From NCBI RefSeq assembly GCF_030408555.1, contig NZ_CP047048.1, positions 1,116,001 to 1,180,000 on the forward strand: DNA of 64,000 nucleotides, read 5' to 3'. The translations under genes and the position numbers were made by a program. Numbering within the stretch: position 1 is the first letter of the stretch; the number at the start of each line of letters is the position of its first letter. A model generated the notes under the pieces. It made no database searches. It had not been told where the DNA came from and saw only the letters and a program-made list of their open reading frames with translations. Below are positions 31,932-41,916 of this stretch, piece by piece. Source of the DNA: Corynebacterium aurimucosum (GTDB lineage: Bacteria > Actinomycetota > Actinomycetes > Mycobacteriales > Mycobacteriaceae).

Positions 31932-33515
31932 TTACTGAGCCTCGGGCTGGTCAAAGAAGCCCGGCGCATCCGCAGTGTGGACCTCACCGGTGCGCAGGTA
32001 ATCAACCACAATCTGGTCGACGGCCTTGTTGCCCATGGCGAAGTGGCCGTGGCCTGGGCCGTGCACAGTCACCACGCGGGACTGCATCGGATCGGAGAGG
32101 CCGCGGTAGAAGGCGTACGGGGTCTGCGGGTCACCGGTAGCCTGCAGCTGCAGCGGCTTGGTCTGCAGCTTCTCACCGGAGACGGCAATCGGGGTGCTGA
32201 CCGGCGCGCGACCGCCGCAACCCGCGCCAGAGGCGTACATCGAATTAAACAGAGTGAACGGGTCAATCGTCACGTAGTTCGACCACAGGAACGCCGGAAT
32301 GAGAGTCGGATCCGTCGGCGCGGTGTTCTCATTGCACATAATGATGTTTTGCATGCTCATTGCATTGACGAGCTGCTGCTGGGCTTTTTCTGGATCCTGT
32401 TGAGGCTGTTGTGCCGCCTGCTCCTCAAAGTTCATAGGCTCAACACCGCCGATGTGCTTGGCCAGTGCGTCCCACGTCTCGGGGCGGGGAAGGAGCTCAC
32501 GGGTCGCGCTCAGCGTCGGCGAGGCAGCTTGAACAGCCTGCGGGTTGCGTACCTTGCCCGCAAGGTGCTCTGCCTGTACACGCAGCTCTCCCGTGGCGGT
32601 CATGACGTTGGCGCCCGGCTGGCCTGCGAACTCCAGTCCTGGCGGGAGGTCACCAATCTGGGCGTTCGGGGGAAGCACAGTCGGGCGCACGCCTGCTTCC
32701 TTGGCCACGATCTGGGACCAGCGCTCATAAGCCTTCAGCGGCGTGGTACCGGCGTGGTAGGTGGCGTCGTTCTTGGCCACGTACGCAAAGAAGTCATGGA
32801 GGGCATTCTCATAGCCTGCCTGCTGGGAGACGAAGATCTGGTTCCATGCCATCTTCGGATTCATGCCGGAGTCCAGCACGACCTTGTCGGTGTGCTGCGG
32901 GTAAAGCGTGGCGTAGGTGGAGCCTAGGAAAGTGCCGTAGGAAAGACCGGCGATGTTGATTCTCTCCTCACCGAGCGCCTGGCGAACAACCTCCCAGTCC
33001 TTAGCGGTGTTCTCCGTGGTTAGGGAGTCGGTGTAGCCCGGGGTGTTCTTCTCACAGTCATCGCGGGTAATCGCGCCGATCTGTGTCAGCTGCGCCAGCG
33101 GGTTTCCGCCTACTTCGCGGGACGTGCAGTTCACTTCTCCGGATTCGCGCAAACCTCGGGGCTGGACGCCAATGATGTCGTAGCCCTGCTTGATTTCCTC
33201 AGGCCACGCCGCAAAGTTAGCCCAGCTGTATGCGTCACCGCCCGGACCGCCAGGGTTGGTGAATAGGGCGCCCTGGCGGTTGCCCGTGGCCTTGAGGCGG
33301 ATGAGGCCGACATCGATGGTGCCCTTTTCCGGCGCATCGTGATAGGTCGGAACCGTAACGTGACCGCACTCGGCGCGCTCTTCGGTGACCCCCTCCGGGC
33401 ACGGGCCCCAATTGATGGTGGGTTGGTCTGCGTGAGCGACAGCGGGCGCGGCAACCAGACCAGCAGCGATAGCCACGGGCCCCAGCACCGAGCCTAAAAC
33501 ACGAGAAAGACGCAT
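31932..33515 (-). CDS. Exported alpha/beta hydrolase (tripeptidyl-aminopeptidase-like)
   Basis: A 527-residue secreted enzyme. Signal peptide residues 1-29 end with AVAHA. The catalytic serine is Ser192 in GLSYGT; the oxyanion region is NPGGPGG (88-94), the C-terminal Asp lies in ATGDPQTPY and the His in HGPGHGHFAMG. The layout is that of the Streptomyces SlpD/Tap serine peptidase family, which includes mycobacterial and corynebacterial cell-envelope hydrolases. Substrate (peptide or ester) is not determined by the sequence. Confidence 0.82.
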   Translation of the reverse strand: MRLSRVLGSVLGPVAIAAGLVAAPAVAHADQPTINWGPCPEGVTEERAECGHVTVPTYHDAPEKGTIDVGLIRLKATGNRQGALFTNPGGPGGDAYSWANFAAWPEEIKQGYDIIGVQPRGLRESGEVNCTSREVGGNPLAQLTQIGAITRDDCEKNTPGYTDSLTTENTAKDWEVVRQALGEERINIAGLSYGTFLGSTYATLYPQHTDKVVLDSGMNPKMAWNQIFVSQQAGYENALHDFFAYVAKNDATYHAGTTPLKAYERWSQIVAKEAGVRPTVLPPNAQIGDLPPGLEFAGQPGANVMTATGELRVQAEHLAGKVRNPQAVQAASPTLSATRELLPRPETWDALAKHIGGVEPMNFEEQAAQQPQQDPEKAQQQLVNAMSMQNIIMCNENTAPTDPTLIPAFLWSNYVTIDPFTLFNSMYASGAGCGGRAPVSTPIAVSGEKLQTKPLQLQATGDPQTPYAFYRGLSDPMQSRVVTVHGPGHGHFAMGNKAVDQIVVDYLRTGEVHTADAPGFFDQPEAQ

Positions 33516-33619
33516 AGAATAAGGCTCCTCAAATCGTTAGTTGGTACGGGCCTTATCCTATGCGCCGGGGGCGATGTGAGCCGAGTGCTCAAAAAGGGTG
33601 GGTGCACCCGATCGTCACA

Positions 33620-34249
33620 TTACTTAACAATCACCACAATGAGATCGCGCGGGCCGTGGACGCCCTCCACGCGGGAGAGCTCAATATCCGAGGTAGCAGA
33701 CGGGCCAGAGATCCACGTCGCTGGGCGCTCCGGGTTCATACGGGAGACAACCTCCGGGATGCCGTACACGATCTGCTCCTTGCGAACGATGCACACGTGA
33801 CGGTCCGGAACCAAAGTCAGCGCGCGGCGGCCGCACGTCTCATTGGACTCGAGCACGATGGTGCCGGTCTGCGCGGAGGTGACGTGAGATTCGGTCACCA
33901 CGGCATCGACAGCGTCGAGCTCGCGCGGGTCCTTGGCGTTGTCATCAGGAGTGATGGTTTCCTCGAAGCCGTCCAGAAGCCCAGCGTCCATGCCGGGTGC
34001 GTAGACGACGTTCGAGCAGCCGCGCTCCTTCAGGATGCCCACGAGGGTGGAATTCAACCCAGACTCATCGGTGACGTGCACGTCAGCCTTGTAGTCTTCG
34101 AGGCGGTCCACCAGCATCTCACGCAGCTCATCCTCGTTGAGCGTGCCTTCCTTCTGGTACTCGCGCGGAATGTCTACGTGGTCCGGCAGGCCGGCCTGCT
34201 TCTGGGCGGCGGAAATGCGGTTGAGGATTTCCTCTTTGGCGGTGGTCAC
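33620..34249 (-). CDS. lutC: Lactate utilisation protein C (LutC, LUD domain)
   Basis: A 209-residue LUD-domain protein, third subunit of the LutABC L-lactate oxidation complex. VDAVVTESHVTSAQTGTIVLESNETCGRRALTLVPDRHVCIV is the family core. The ATG overlaps the lutB stop codon by 4 nt. With lutA and lutB it converts L-lactate to pyruvate using iron-sulfur carriers in place of a flavin LldD enzyme. Confidence 0.9.
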   Translation of the reverse strand: MTTAKEEILNRISAAQKQAGLPDHVDIPREYQKEGTLNEDELREMLVDRLEDYKADVHVTDESGLNSTLVGILKERGCSNVVYAPGMDAGLLDGFEETITPDDNAKDPRELDAVDAVVTESHVTSAQTGTIVLESNETCGRRALTLVPDRHVCIVRKEQIVYGIPEVVSRMNPERPATWISGPSATSDIELSRVEGVHGPRDLIVVIVK

Positions 34250-35751
34250 TTGATGCCCTCCTTCTTGGCTTGGGCGAGGAGTTCTTGAGCTTCGTCAGTG
34301 TCGAACCATTGGCGGAAGGACTTCTTCGGCGGAACGGCGGTATCGCGTACCTCGGACCAACCAGACATAAACAGCGGTAGCTTGTCGATGACCCCGTTGA
34401 AACCACCGAGGACACGGCCGAGCGCCACCATGTGGGTGATCTGGTTCCAGATCTTCGGGTTCTTCCACACCAGCTCAACTACCTGGAAGAGCTTCTCTTC
34501 GACCGGCGGGGTGGCGTGGGTGACCTTCTGGTAGCGGTTTTCCAGAATGACCTGGGAGAGCGGGATGCGCACCGGGCATACCTCGTCGCAACGGCCGCAC
34601 AGGGAGCAGGCATAGGGCAAGCTTGCCGACGGATCGTTGTGGTCCTTCATGCCAGTCAGCTGTGGCGTCAGGGAGATACCAATCGGGCCCGGGTAGACGG
34701 AGCCATAGGCGTGGCCGCCGGCGCGCTCGTAGACCGGGCAGACGTTCAGGCAGGCAGAGCAGCGGATGCACTTGAGCGCCTCGTGGCCCTTGGGGGAGGA
34801 CAGAGCAGCGGTGCGGCCGTTGTCCAGCAGCACGATGTGGAAGTTCTGCGGGCCGTCACCTTCGGTCACACCAGACCACATGGAGGTGTACGGGTTCATG
34901 CGCTCCGCAGTGGAGGAGCGCGGCAGCAGCTGGAGGAAGACCTCGAGGTCCTGGAAAGTCGGGACCAGCTTCTCAATACCCATCACGGTAATGAGGGTCT
35001 CCGGCAGGGTCAGGCACATGCGGCCATTGCCCTCAGACTCCACGATGTTGATGGTGCCGGTTTCTGCCACACCGAAGTTAGCGCCGGAGATGGCCACCTT
35101 GGCCTTCATGAACTGCTCGCGCAGGAACTGACGGGATGCTTCAGCCAGTTCCGCCGGCTCGGCCTTGAGCGAGTCATCGGTATTCGGCATCTTGTTGACA
35201 AAGATGTCACGGATCTCCGCGCGGTTGCGGTGGATAGCTGGGACCAGAATGTGGGAAGGCTTGTCCTCACCCAGCTGGACGATGAGCTCCGCCAGGTCGG
35301 TCTCTTGGGCGTGGATCCCGGCTTCTTCCAGGTGCTCGTTGAGCGCGATTTCCTGGGTGGCCATGGACTTGATCTTGACCACGTCGGTCTCACCGGTTTC
35401 GCGGATAAGGCCCTCGATGATCTCGTTGGCTTCCTTGGCGTCGCGCGCCCAGTGGACGATGCCTCCGCGCTTGGTCACCTGCTCTTCGAACTGGACCAGC
35501 AGTTCGCCCATGCGTACGGCGACGTCATCCTTGAGTGCGGAGCCGGCGTCGCGAAGCTGCTCCCAGTCCGGGGTCTCCTCAACGGCGTGCTGGCGCTTAT
35601 CACGAATCGTGGTGGTGGCGTGGTGCAGGTTGCGGCGCTGGGTGGCGTTGTTAAGACCCACGTGAGCCAGCGGCACGAAGGCCTTCGAGCCGCGCAGGTT
35701 GCCGTAGCCTTCAGGAGCACGCGGAGGAGTGGTGTCGAGGAAGGAAGTCAT
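34246..35751 (-). CDS. lutB: Lactate utilisation iron-sulfur protein B (LutB)
   Basis: A 501-residue protein: a LUD-like N-terminal region followed by two 4Fe-4S motifs, CIRCSACLNVCPVYERAGG and CSLCGRCDEVCPVRIPL. ATG 35751 overlaps the lutA stop codon (TAATG), so translation is coupled; the frame is open 15 codons further upstream, but only as the shadow of lutA. It acts in the cytosol with LutA and LutC. Confidence 0.92.
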   Translation of the reverse strand: MTSFLDTTPPRAPEGYGNLRGSKAFVPLAHVGLNNATQRRNLHHATTTIRDKRQHAVEETPDWEQLRDAGSALKDDVAVRMGELLVQFEEQVTKRGGIVHWARDAKEANEIIEGLIRETGETDVVKIKSMATQEIALNEHLEEAGIHAQETDLAELIVQLGEDKPSHILVPAIHRNRAEIRDIFVNKMPNTDDSLKAEPAELAEASRQFLREQFMKAKVAISGANFGVAETGTINIVESEGNGRMCLTLPETLITVMGIEKLVPTFQDLEVFLQLLPRSSTAERMNPYTSMWSGVTEGDGPQNFHIVLLDNGRTAALSSPKGHEALKCIRCSACLNVCPVYERAGGHAYGSVYPGPIGISLTPQLTGMKDHNDPSASLPYACSLCGRCDEVCPVRIPLSQVILENRYQKVTHATPPVEEKLFQVVELVWKNPKIWNQITHMVALGRVLGGFNGVIDKLPLFMSGWSEVRDTAVPPKKSFRQWFDTDEAQELLAQAKKEGIK

Positions 35752-36536
35752 TAGAGCATCTTCTCCTTGGAGTAGGCCGCAGAGGTAGGAGTCCACGGGT
35801 GTTCCTTGGTGGAGGCGAGGATTTCCGCCAAGTGGATAGCGCGAACACCGGAGCGCTGGCGAGCCAGAGCACCACCGATATTCATCAGGCAGGAGGAGTC
35901 ACCGCCGGTGACGTATTCGGCCTCGGTTTCGCGGATGTGGCGGGTCTTATCGCCGACCATCGCTGCGGAGACCTCAGCGTTCTTGAGGGCGAAGGTTCCG
36001 CCGAAACCGCAGCATTCTTCTGCATTAGGCAGCGGGGCGAGGTCGATTCCCTCGACCTCCTTCAGCAGCTGGTAGGGGCGGTCACCCAACTTGAGGAAGC
36101 GCAGGCCGTGGCAGGAGGGGTGGTAGGTCACGCGGTGAGGGAAGAAAGCGCCGACGTTGGTGACTCCGGCGACGTCGACCAGAAACTCCGGCAGATCCAG
36201 GGTCTTGCCGGCTGCCTTCTTGGCGCCGTCCACATCGGCGGAAGTGCCGAAACGATCAGCGATCATCTCGTGCTGCTCACGCACGGCGCCCACGCAGGAG
36301 CCGGAGGCGGAGACCACGTAGTCGATGGAGGGATCCGCAAAGGCGTCCGCATAAGTGCGGATCATGCCCAGGGTCTGCTCCTGGTAGCCGGTGTTGATGT
36401 GCATCTGGCCGCAGCAGGTCTGCTCCTCTGGGAAGACGACGTCATAGCCCAAGCGAGAGAGAATGAGGGCCGTGGCCTTATGAGCATCGGGGAAGAGTGA
36501 ATCACCGATGCAGGTGGAAAACAATGCTATTCGCAT
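35751..36536 (-). CDS. lutA: Lactate utilisation protein A (LutA, CCG domains)
   Basis: A 261-residue protein with two cysteine-rich CCG domains (EEQTCCGQMHINTGYQEQ and NAEECCGFGGTFALK; also YHPSCHGLR and SSCLMNIGGAL), as in GlpC/HdrB-type iron-sulfur proteins. The start is ATG 36536 behind AAGGAG. It is the first gene of lutABC. No GntR-type lutR gene is adjacent. Confidence 0.92.
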   Translation of the reverse strand: MRIALFSTCIGDSLFPDAHKATALILSRLGYDVVFPEEQTCCGQMHINTGYQEQTLGMIRTYADAFADPSIDYVVSASGSCVGAVREQHEMIADRFGTSADVDGAKKAAGKTLDLPEFLVDVAGVTNVGAFFPHRVTYHPSCHGLRFLKLGDRPYQLLKEVEGIDLAPLPNAEECCGFGGTFALKNAEVSAAMVGDKTRHIRETEAEYVTGGDSSCLMNIGGALARQRSGVRAIHLAEILASTKEHPWTPTSAAYSKEKML

Positions 36537-36849
36537 TCGCGTGTGCTCCTTAGTCTGCCTCTCTGTAGCTTGTCCTGTGCTTGGCACAGCGATGGTGTAC
36601 TCGGATGCGCGCTACCAGGACAGCCGCAGTGGGCATTTTTCGAGTTTGTATCTATGAGCCTACCGCCCAAAACTCACATTATCGAGGCGGAATTAGCCCT
36701 CCTACCTGGCGTTTTATCGCAACATTAATGTTGTGAAATTCCTTACGTGCAGAGATGAAGCGGTCACAAAAAGCGGGCAAGCGAAAACCCCCAGATGTGG
36801 CGAGTGAAGTGCCCGATTCTGGGGGTAGTTGGTGCTGAGGACTGAGAAC
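36537..36849. promoter_or_regulatory. lutABC promoter region with perfect dyads
   Basis: This 313-nt gap contains the lutA promoter (minus strand) and the lldP terminator. CTGTGC-TTG-GCACAG forms a dyad near 36573-36588, and CAACATTAATGTTG (36720-36733) is a perfect 14-bp palindrome. Either is a candidate site for a lactate-responsive regulator encoded elsewhere. No gene is seen here. Confidence 0.4.
36784..36826 (-). terminator. Terminator of lldP
   Basis: On the minus strand, CCCCCAGA and TCTGGGGG form the stem (36788-36795 with 36818-36825), followed by TTTTCGC. It begins about 25 nt past the lldP stop codon. Confidence 0.7.
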
Positions 36850-38502
36850 TTAAGGAACCAGGAAGCCCAGCACGTTGGTCATGAGAAAAACGATGATGCA
36901 CACGACGGCAAGGAAGGCCACGGAGTAGCCCACAACGGCCTTGAAGATGCGGGATTCCTCGCCCTCCATTTGAACCGCAGTGGCTGCAATGGCCAGCGAC
37001 TGCGGGGAGATCATCTTGCCCACAACGCCACCCGAGGTATTGGCAGCCAGCATGAGGTCCGGGTTAACGCCGATGCGCTCAGCAGCGGTGACCTGGAGGT
37101 TGGCAAAGAGTGCGTTAGCGGAGGTATCCGAACCGGTAACCGCGGTACCAATCCAACCCAAGACGGGGGAGAAGAGCGCGAAGATACCTCCGACAGAAGC
37201 CACGAACTGGCCGATGGAGATGGTCTGGCCGGAGTAGTTCATAGTGTAGGCCAGCGCCAGGACCAGGATGATGGTCAGCGCAGAGAACTTCATGCGGGAG
37301 ATAACCTCGCCAAACTTAGCTAGCGGTGCCGATGCCTCCAGCGTGTAGCGGCCGTTCTCGTTGAAGGACATGTAGATAACAGCCACGATGATGCCGGAAA
37401 TCAACAGCAGGGTGCCCGGGTTGCCCAACACGTTGAACTTAAACGCGGTATCCATGGCGTGGCCTTCGGCGTCGAAGACGGTGCCTTCGAGAAGCGGCCA
37501 GGCAACGTTGAGCTGCAGGAAGCCGAAGATGGACGGCCACGCGGTGGCGATGGCGAAGACAGCGGTGACCACGGCATAGGGCAGCAGTGCCATCCAGATG
37601 CGGCTGCCGTTGAGGTCCGTGACCTCCTCTTGGGCGGGCAACTCCATGCGCTCACGCAGGCTGTCCACACCCTTGGGCTTCCACACACGCAGGAAGAGGA
37701 AGCCAGCGCCGAGGGAGACAATGCAAGCCACGACGTTGGTGAGCTGGTAGGCAAAGAAGGTGGCCGCGGCCCACTGAGCAATGGCGAAGGAGATGCCGAT
37801 GACAGCGGCGGCGGGACCTGCTTCTTTAACACCCCGCATGCCGTCAAGGATGAAGAGGATAAAGAAAGGCACGACGGCGGCGATGAGCAGGACCTGCAGC
37901 GAAATCAGTCCGGCGATATCAGCGGTCTGTTCGGCGGTACGGCCGCCCACGGAGCCTGCGGTGGTCACCGGGATGCCTACCGCGCCGAAGGCCACGGGTG
38001 CGGTGTTGGCGATGAGCACGGTGGTGGCTGCCTTGAGGGGTTTGACGCCCAGCGCCAGGATCATGGTGGCCGTAATTGCTACCGGAGCGCCGAAGCCGGC
38101 GAGCGCCTCCAAGAGGCCACCGAAGCAGAAAGCGATGAGAATGGCCTGGATGCGAATATCGCCATCGCCCAAGAGGTCAAAGGTCTTGCGCAGGTCATTG
38201 AAGCGGCCAGAGGCCACGGTGACCTCGTAGAACCAGATGGCAGTAATGATCACCCAGACGATGGGGAAGAGGCCGAAGAGCCCGCCGCGCACCGCGGAGG
38301 ACAAAGCCATGCCGGTTGGCATGCCCATGCCAAAAATGGCGATGAGAACCGCGACGAGAAGCGCTACCGCACCCGAGGTGTGAGCGCGGGCCTTGAGCCC
38401 TAGGAGCATGATGAAGAACGCGATGAGCGGCAACGTGGACACCAGCGCGGTGAGCCCGATGTTGCCAGCGATGGCGTCGGTGGTGATGTTGAAGGTTGAC
38501 AT
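36850..38502 (-). CDS. lldP: L-lactate permease (LldP)
   Basis: A 550-residue permease with about 13 membrane segments. Family blocks include GLLEALAGFGAPVAITATMILALG, NTAPVAFGAVGIPVTTAG and QSLAIAATAVQMEGEESRIFK near the end. ATG 38502 is chosen; the open frame extends 20 codons upstream without a site. Together with the downstream lutABC it makes a lactate uptake and oxidation module, each with its own transcript because a terminator lies between. Confidence 0.92.
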   Translation of the reverse strand: MSTFNITTDAIAGNIGLTALVSTLPLIAFFIMLLGLKARAHTSGAVALLVAVLIAIFGMGMPTGMALSSAVRGGLFGLFPIVWVIITAIWFYEVTVASGRFNDLRKTFDLLGDGDIRIQAILIAFCFGGLLEALAGFGAPVAITATMILALGVKPLKAATTVLIANTAPVAFGAVGIPVTTAGSVGGRTAEQTADIAGLISLQVLLIAAVVPFFILFILDGMRGVKEAGPAAAVIGISFAIAQWAAATFFAYQLTNVVACIVSLGAGFLFLRVWKPKGVDSLRERMELPAQEEVTDLNGSRIWMALLPYAVVTAVFAIATAWPSIFGFLQLNVAWPLLEGTVFDAEGHAMDTAFKFNVLGNPGTLLLISGIIVAVIYMSFNENGRYTLEASAPLAKFGEVISRMKFSALTIILVLALAYTMNYSGQTISIGQFVASVGGIFALFSPVLGWIGTAVTGSDTSANALFANLQVTAAERIGVNPDLMLAANTSGGVVGKMISPQSLAIAATAVQMEGEESRIFKAVVGYSVAFLAVVCIIVFLMTNVLGFLVP

Positions 38503-38723
38503 AAAACTCAATTCCAGTTGGCTCCCGCTGGCGTCTTTGTGGAGGTCCCCAGGATGCGGCACCGCATGTGTCGGCCAAGCGAGAAGGCGGAAGGTTGGAT
38601 CGATTCAGATAACGCCTTTAGGGTAGAACTTGGTGCTTCGCTGTGCCGCATTGTTCACCTGATGGGGGTGAGTGACCTTGCTAACCTCTGCGACCTGATA
38701 GCGCCTCCCAGCGGCGGAGACGA

Positions 38724-38737
38724 TAGACTTTGGCCCT
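38724..38737 (+). promoter_or_regulatory. -10 box of a leaderless argS transcript
   Basis: TAGACT (38724-38729) is 8 nt before ATG 38738 and no ribosome site is present. Confidence 0.5.
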
Positions 38738-40399
38738 ATGAATCCTGAAGATCTTTCCGTCCTGATCAAGAACACTGCCGCTGCCGTGCTCACCGAGCAT
38801 GAACTGGACGCCTCCGTCCTGCCAGAGACTGTCACCGTGGAGCGCCCGCGCAACCCGGAGCACGGTGACTATGCCACCAACCTGGCACTCCAGGTAGCCA
38901 AGAAGGCTGGTGCCCAGCCCCGCGAGCTGGCGCAGTGGTTGGCGGATGCCCTCGCCGGCAACGACGCCATCGATGAGGCCTCCATCGCGGGCCCGGGATT
39001 CCTTAACATTCGCCTCGCTGCCGCAGCGCAGGGCGCCATCGTGGCCCAGGTGCTCAATGCCGGTGCAGACTTCGGCAGCAACACCACCTACCAGGGCAAG
39101 AAGATCAACCTGGAGTTCGTCTCCGCGAACCCGACTGGCCCGATCCACCTGGGCGGAACCCGCTGGGCTGCCGTGGGTGATTCGCTGGGCCGCGTGCTCG
39201 AAGCCTCCGGCGCGGAGGTGACCCGCGAGTACTACTTCAACGATCACGGCGGCCAGATCGACCGCTTCGCTCGTTCCCTCGTGGCTGCCGCCAAGGGCGA
39301 GCCGACCCCGGAGGACGGTTACGGCGGCGATTACATCAAGGAGATCGCTCAGGGTGTGCTGGAGCAGAACCCGGACGCCCTTGACGGCAGCGATGCCGAG
39401 GTCCAGGAAGCCTTCCGCTCCGCGGGCGTGGAGATGATGTTCGCCCAGATTAAGGAGTCCCTCCACGAGTTCGGCGTGGACTTCGATGTCTACTTCCACG
39501 AGAACTCCCTCTTCGAGTCCGGTGCCGTGGAGAAGGCCATCCAAAAGCTCAAGGACAACGGCAAGCTCTACGAGTCTGAGGGCGCATGGTGGCTGAAGTC
39601 CACCGAGTACGGCGATGATAAGGACCGCGTGGTCATCAAGTCCGATGGCAACGCCGCCTACATCGCCGGCGATATCGCCTACGTGGCTGATAAGTTTGAC
39701 CGGGGCCACGACCTGGCCATCTACATGTTGGGCGCAGACCACCACGGCTACATTGCCCGCCTGCGCGCTTCCGCTCAGGCTTTGGGCTATGACCCGGAGG
39801 CCGTCGAGGTCCTCATCGGCCAGATGGTCAACCTGGTCCGCGATGGCCAGGCGGTCAAGATGTCCAAGCGTGCCGGCACCGTCATCACTCTTGATGACCT
39901 CGTCGAGGCCATCGGCGTCGACGGCGCGCGCTACTCCCTGGTGCGCTCCTCCGTGGATTCCAGCCTGGACATCGACTTAGGCCTGTGGGCTTCGCAGTCT
40001 GCGGATAATCCGGTCTACTACGTGCAGTACGGCCACGCCCGCATTTGTTCCATCCTGCGCAAGGCAGCAGAGCTGGGCTTCGACACCGCCGAGCTTGCCG
40101 ACGCCCCTCTCGACCTCCTCACCCACGATAAGGAGGGCGACCTCATCCGCACCCTGGGCGAGTTCCCGGAAGTTGTGGCCACCGCTGCCACGTTGCGCGA
40201 ACCGCACCGCATCGCGCGCTATGCCGAGGAGCTTGCCGCCGTGTTCCACCGCTTCTATGACCAGTGCCAGGTGCTGCCGAAGGCTGGTGAAGAGACCGAG
40301 TCGATTCACTCCGCACGCCTTGCCCTGGCCAGCGCCACCCGCCAGGTCATGGCCAATGCCTTGACCATGGTCGGGGTCAGCGCACCGGAGAAGATGTAA
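38738..40399 (+). CDS. argS: Arginyl-tRNA synthetase
   Basis: Charges tRNA-Arg in the cytosol. It is 553 residues, a class I synthetase with an N-terminal additional domain (1-110), the HIGH-like sequence [25 protein letters not shown] and a [14 protein letters not shown] block in the KMSKS position. The C-terminal anticodon-binding domain ends SAPEKM. It is followed by lysA after 28 nt, the standard corynebacterial argS-lysA operon. Confidence 0.96.
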   Translation: MNPEDLSVLIKNTAAAVLTEHELDASVLPETVTVERPRNPEHGDYATNLALQVAKKAGAQPRELAQWLADALAGNDAIDEASIAGPGFLNIRLAAAAQGAIVAQVLNAGADFGSNTTYQGKKINLEFVSANPTGPIHLGGTRWAAVGDSLGRVLEASGAEVTREYYFNDHGGQIDRFARSLVAAAKGEPTPEDGYGGDYIKEIAQGVLEQNPDALDGSDAEVQEAFRSAGVEMMFAQIKESLHEFGVDFDVYFHENSLFESGAVEKAIQKLKDNGKLYESEGAWWLKSTEYGDDKDRVVIKSDGNAAYIAGDIAYVADKFDRGHDLAIYMLGADHHGYIARLRASAQALGYDPEAVEVLIGQMVNLVRDGQAVKMSKRAGTVITLDDLVEAIGVDGARYSLVRSSVDSSLDIDLGLWASQSADNPVYYVQYGHARICSILRKAAELGFDTAELADAPLDLLTHDKEGDLIRTLGEFPEVVATAATLREPHRIARYAEELAAVFHRFYDQCQVLPKAGEETESIHSARLALASATRQVMANALTMVGVSAPEKM

Positions 40400-40427
40400 G
40401 ACGGAGAAGATATAAGACAAGGTATCG

Positions 40428-41765
40428 ATGACTGATTTCAATTCTCTTCCGGCCCACGTGTGGCCGCGCAACGCTGCTCGTGATTCCGATGGTGTGGTCT
40501 CGATCGGCGGCGTTTCCCTGACCGACCTGGCCGAAGAATACGGCACCCCGCTCTATGTTTTCGATGAGCAAGACTTCCGCTCACGCTGCCGGGACATGGC
40601 CCAGGCCTTCGGCGGCCCCGACCACGTGCACTATGCCTCTAAAGCTTTCATTACCAAGCGCATCGTGCGCTGGGTGGATGAGGAGGGCCTGTGCCTTGAC
40701 GTGGCCTCCCTCAATGAGGCCAAGCTGGCGCTAGCCGCGGACTTCCCGCCGGAGCGCATGACCGCGCACGGCAATAACAAGGAAGATGAGTACCTTGAGC
40801 TGTGCGTAAACGAGGGGATTGGCCATGTGGTCTTGGATAACGCGGAGGAGCTCTCGCGGCTTAACAGCATTGCTGCGGCCGCTGGCCGCGTCCAGCCGGT
40901 GATGATCCGCGTCAAGCCTGGCGTGGATGCCCACACACACGAATTCATCGCCACGGCTCATGAGGATCAAAAGTTCGGCATTTCCCTGTCCACCGGCGCC
41001 GCCTTCGATGTCGCTCGCACGGTGCTGGAATCCGCGAACCTAAAGCTCGTGGGCTTGCACTGCCACGTGGGCTCCTCGGTGTTTAATGCCGATGGCTTCA
41101 AGCTGGCTGCCGAGCGCGTGCTGAGCCTATATAAGCGCATTCACTCCGAGCTCGGCGTTGCCCTTGAGGAGCTGGACTTGGGCGGCGGCTTCGGCATTCC
41201 CTACATGGAATACGAGGAAGCACTCGACGTCGCCACGCTGGCCAAGGACCTGCTCGACGCCGTGAAGCGAACCGCCACTGAACTCGGCATCAAGCCGCCC
41301 TTCGTGCTGGTGGAGCCCGGCCGCTCGCTGGTGGGTGCCTCCGCGGTCACCGTCTACCGCGTGGGCACGGTCAAGGACGTGGAGACCGGCAAGGCGGATC
41401 TGCCGATGCGCCGCTACCTCTCCGTGGACGGTGGCATGTCCGATAACATCCGGCCGGCGCTCTATGGCTCTGAGTATGACGTGCGCGTGGTCAACCGCCG
41501 CACCCAGGGCCAGCCGGTGGACTCGCGCATCGTGGGCTTCCACTGTGAGTCCGGTGACATTCTGGTCAACGAGCGCCGTTTCCCCTCGGATATCACTACC
41601 GGGGATCTCCTCGCTTTCGCCACCACCGGCGCCTATCAGTACATGATGGCCTCGCGCTATAACGGCGCTCTGCGCCCAGCAGTAGTTTCCGTGCGTGACG
41701 GCAAAGCCTCGCTCATGCTGCGCCGGGAAACGGTGGAGGACTTGCTGGCGTTGGACGTCGACTAG
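40428..41765 (+). CDS. lysA: Diaminopimelate decarboxylase
   Basis: Converts meso-diaminopimelate to L-lysine, the last step of lysine synthesis. A 445-residue PLP enzyme of fold type III; the PLP lysine is Lys72 in HYASKAF, and [20 protein letters not shown] and [12 protein letters not shown] form the cofactor and substrate pocket. It lies in an operon with argS, which in C. glutamicum responds to lysine and arginine. Confidence 0.96.
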   Translation: MTDFNSLPAHVWPRNAARDSDGVVSIGGVSLTDLAEEYGTPLYVFDEQDFRSRCRDMAQAFGGPDHVHYASKAFITKRIVRWVDEEGLCLDVASLNEAKLALAADFPPERMTAHGNNKEDEYLELCVNEGIGHVVLDNAEELSRLNSIAAAAGRVQPVMIRVKPGVDAHTHEFIATAHEDQKFGISLSTGAAFDVARTVLESANLKLVGLHCHVGSSVFNADGFKLAAERVLSLYKRIHSELGVALEELDLGGGFGIPYMEYEEALDVATLAKDLLDAVKRTATELGIKPPFVLVEPGRSLVGASAVTVYRVGTVKDVETGKADLPMRRYLSVDGGMSDNIRPALYGSEYDVRVVNRRTQGQPVDSRIVGFHCESGDILVNERRFPSDITTGDLLAFATTGAYQYMMASRYNGALRPAVVSVRDGKASLMLRRETVEDLLALDVD

Positions 41766-41806
41766 CGCGGCGTTGGCACAGCTCACCGCATTTTATTCAC
41801 AAAGAC

Positions 41807-41834
41807 ATGGCCGGTCGCACGTTGTGCCGGCCAT
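41807..41834. terminator. Hairpin between lysA and hom
   Basis: ATGGCCGG (41807-41814) and CCGGCCAT (41827-41834) form a perfect 8-bp stem followed by TTT. It is likely the lysA terminator, though the T-run is short. Confidence 0.5.
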
Positions 41835-41871
41835 TTCGTATAGAAATAGACAGCTCGTTCTGTATAGTGAT

Positions 41872-41916
41872 GGGCTAGCACGTAAGAATCTTTCGCAATT
41901 TCAACAAGGGGACACC
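41872..41916 (+). promoter_or_regulatory. Promoter of hom-thrB
   Basis: A TATAGT box lies about 45-50 nt before ATG 41917 (in CTGTATAGTGATGG, ending near 41872), with a TATAGA sequence about 18 nt further upstream in the -35 position. AAGGGGA just before the ATG is the ribosome site. Confidence 0.45.

Noticed and set aside
34432..35754. A 440-codon plus-strand frame opposite lutB
   Set aside because: Shadow of lutB, whose Fe-S motifs are unmistakable.
41695..41916. An upstream extension of homoserine dehydrogenase by 74 codons
   Set aside because: Overlaps the end of lysA in another frame; ATG 41917 has the AAGGGGA site and the known N-terminus.
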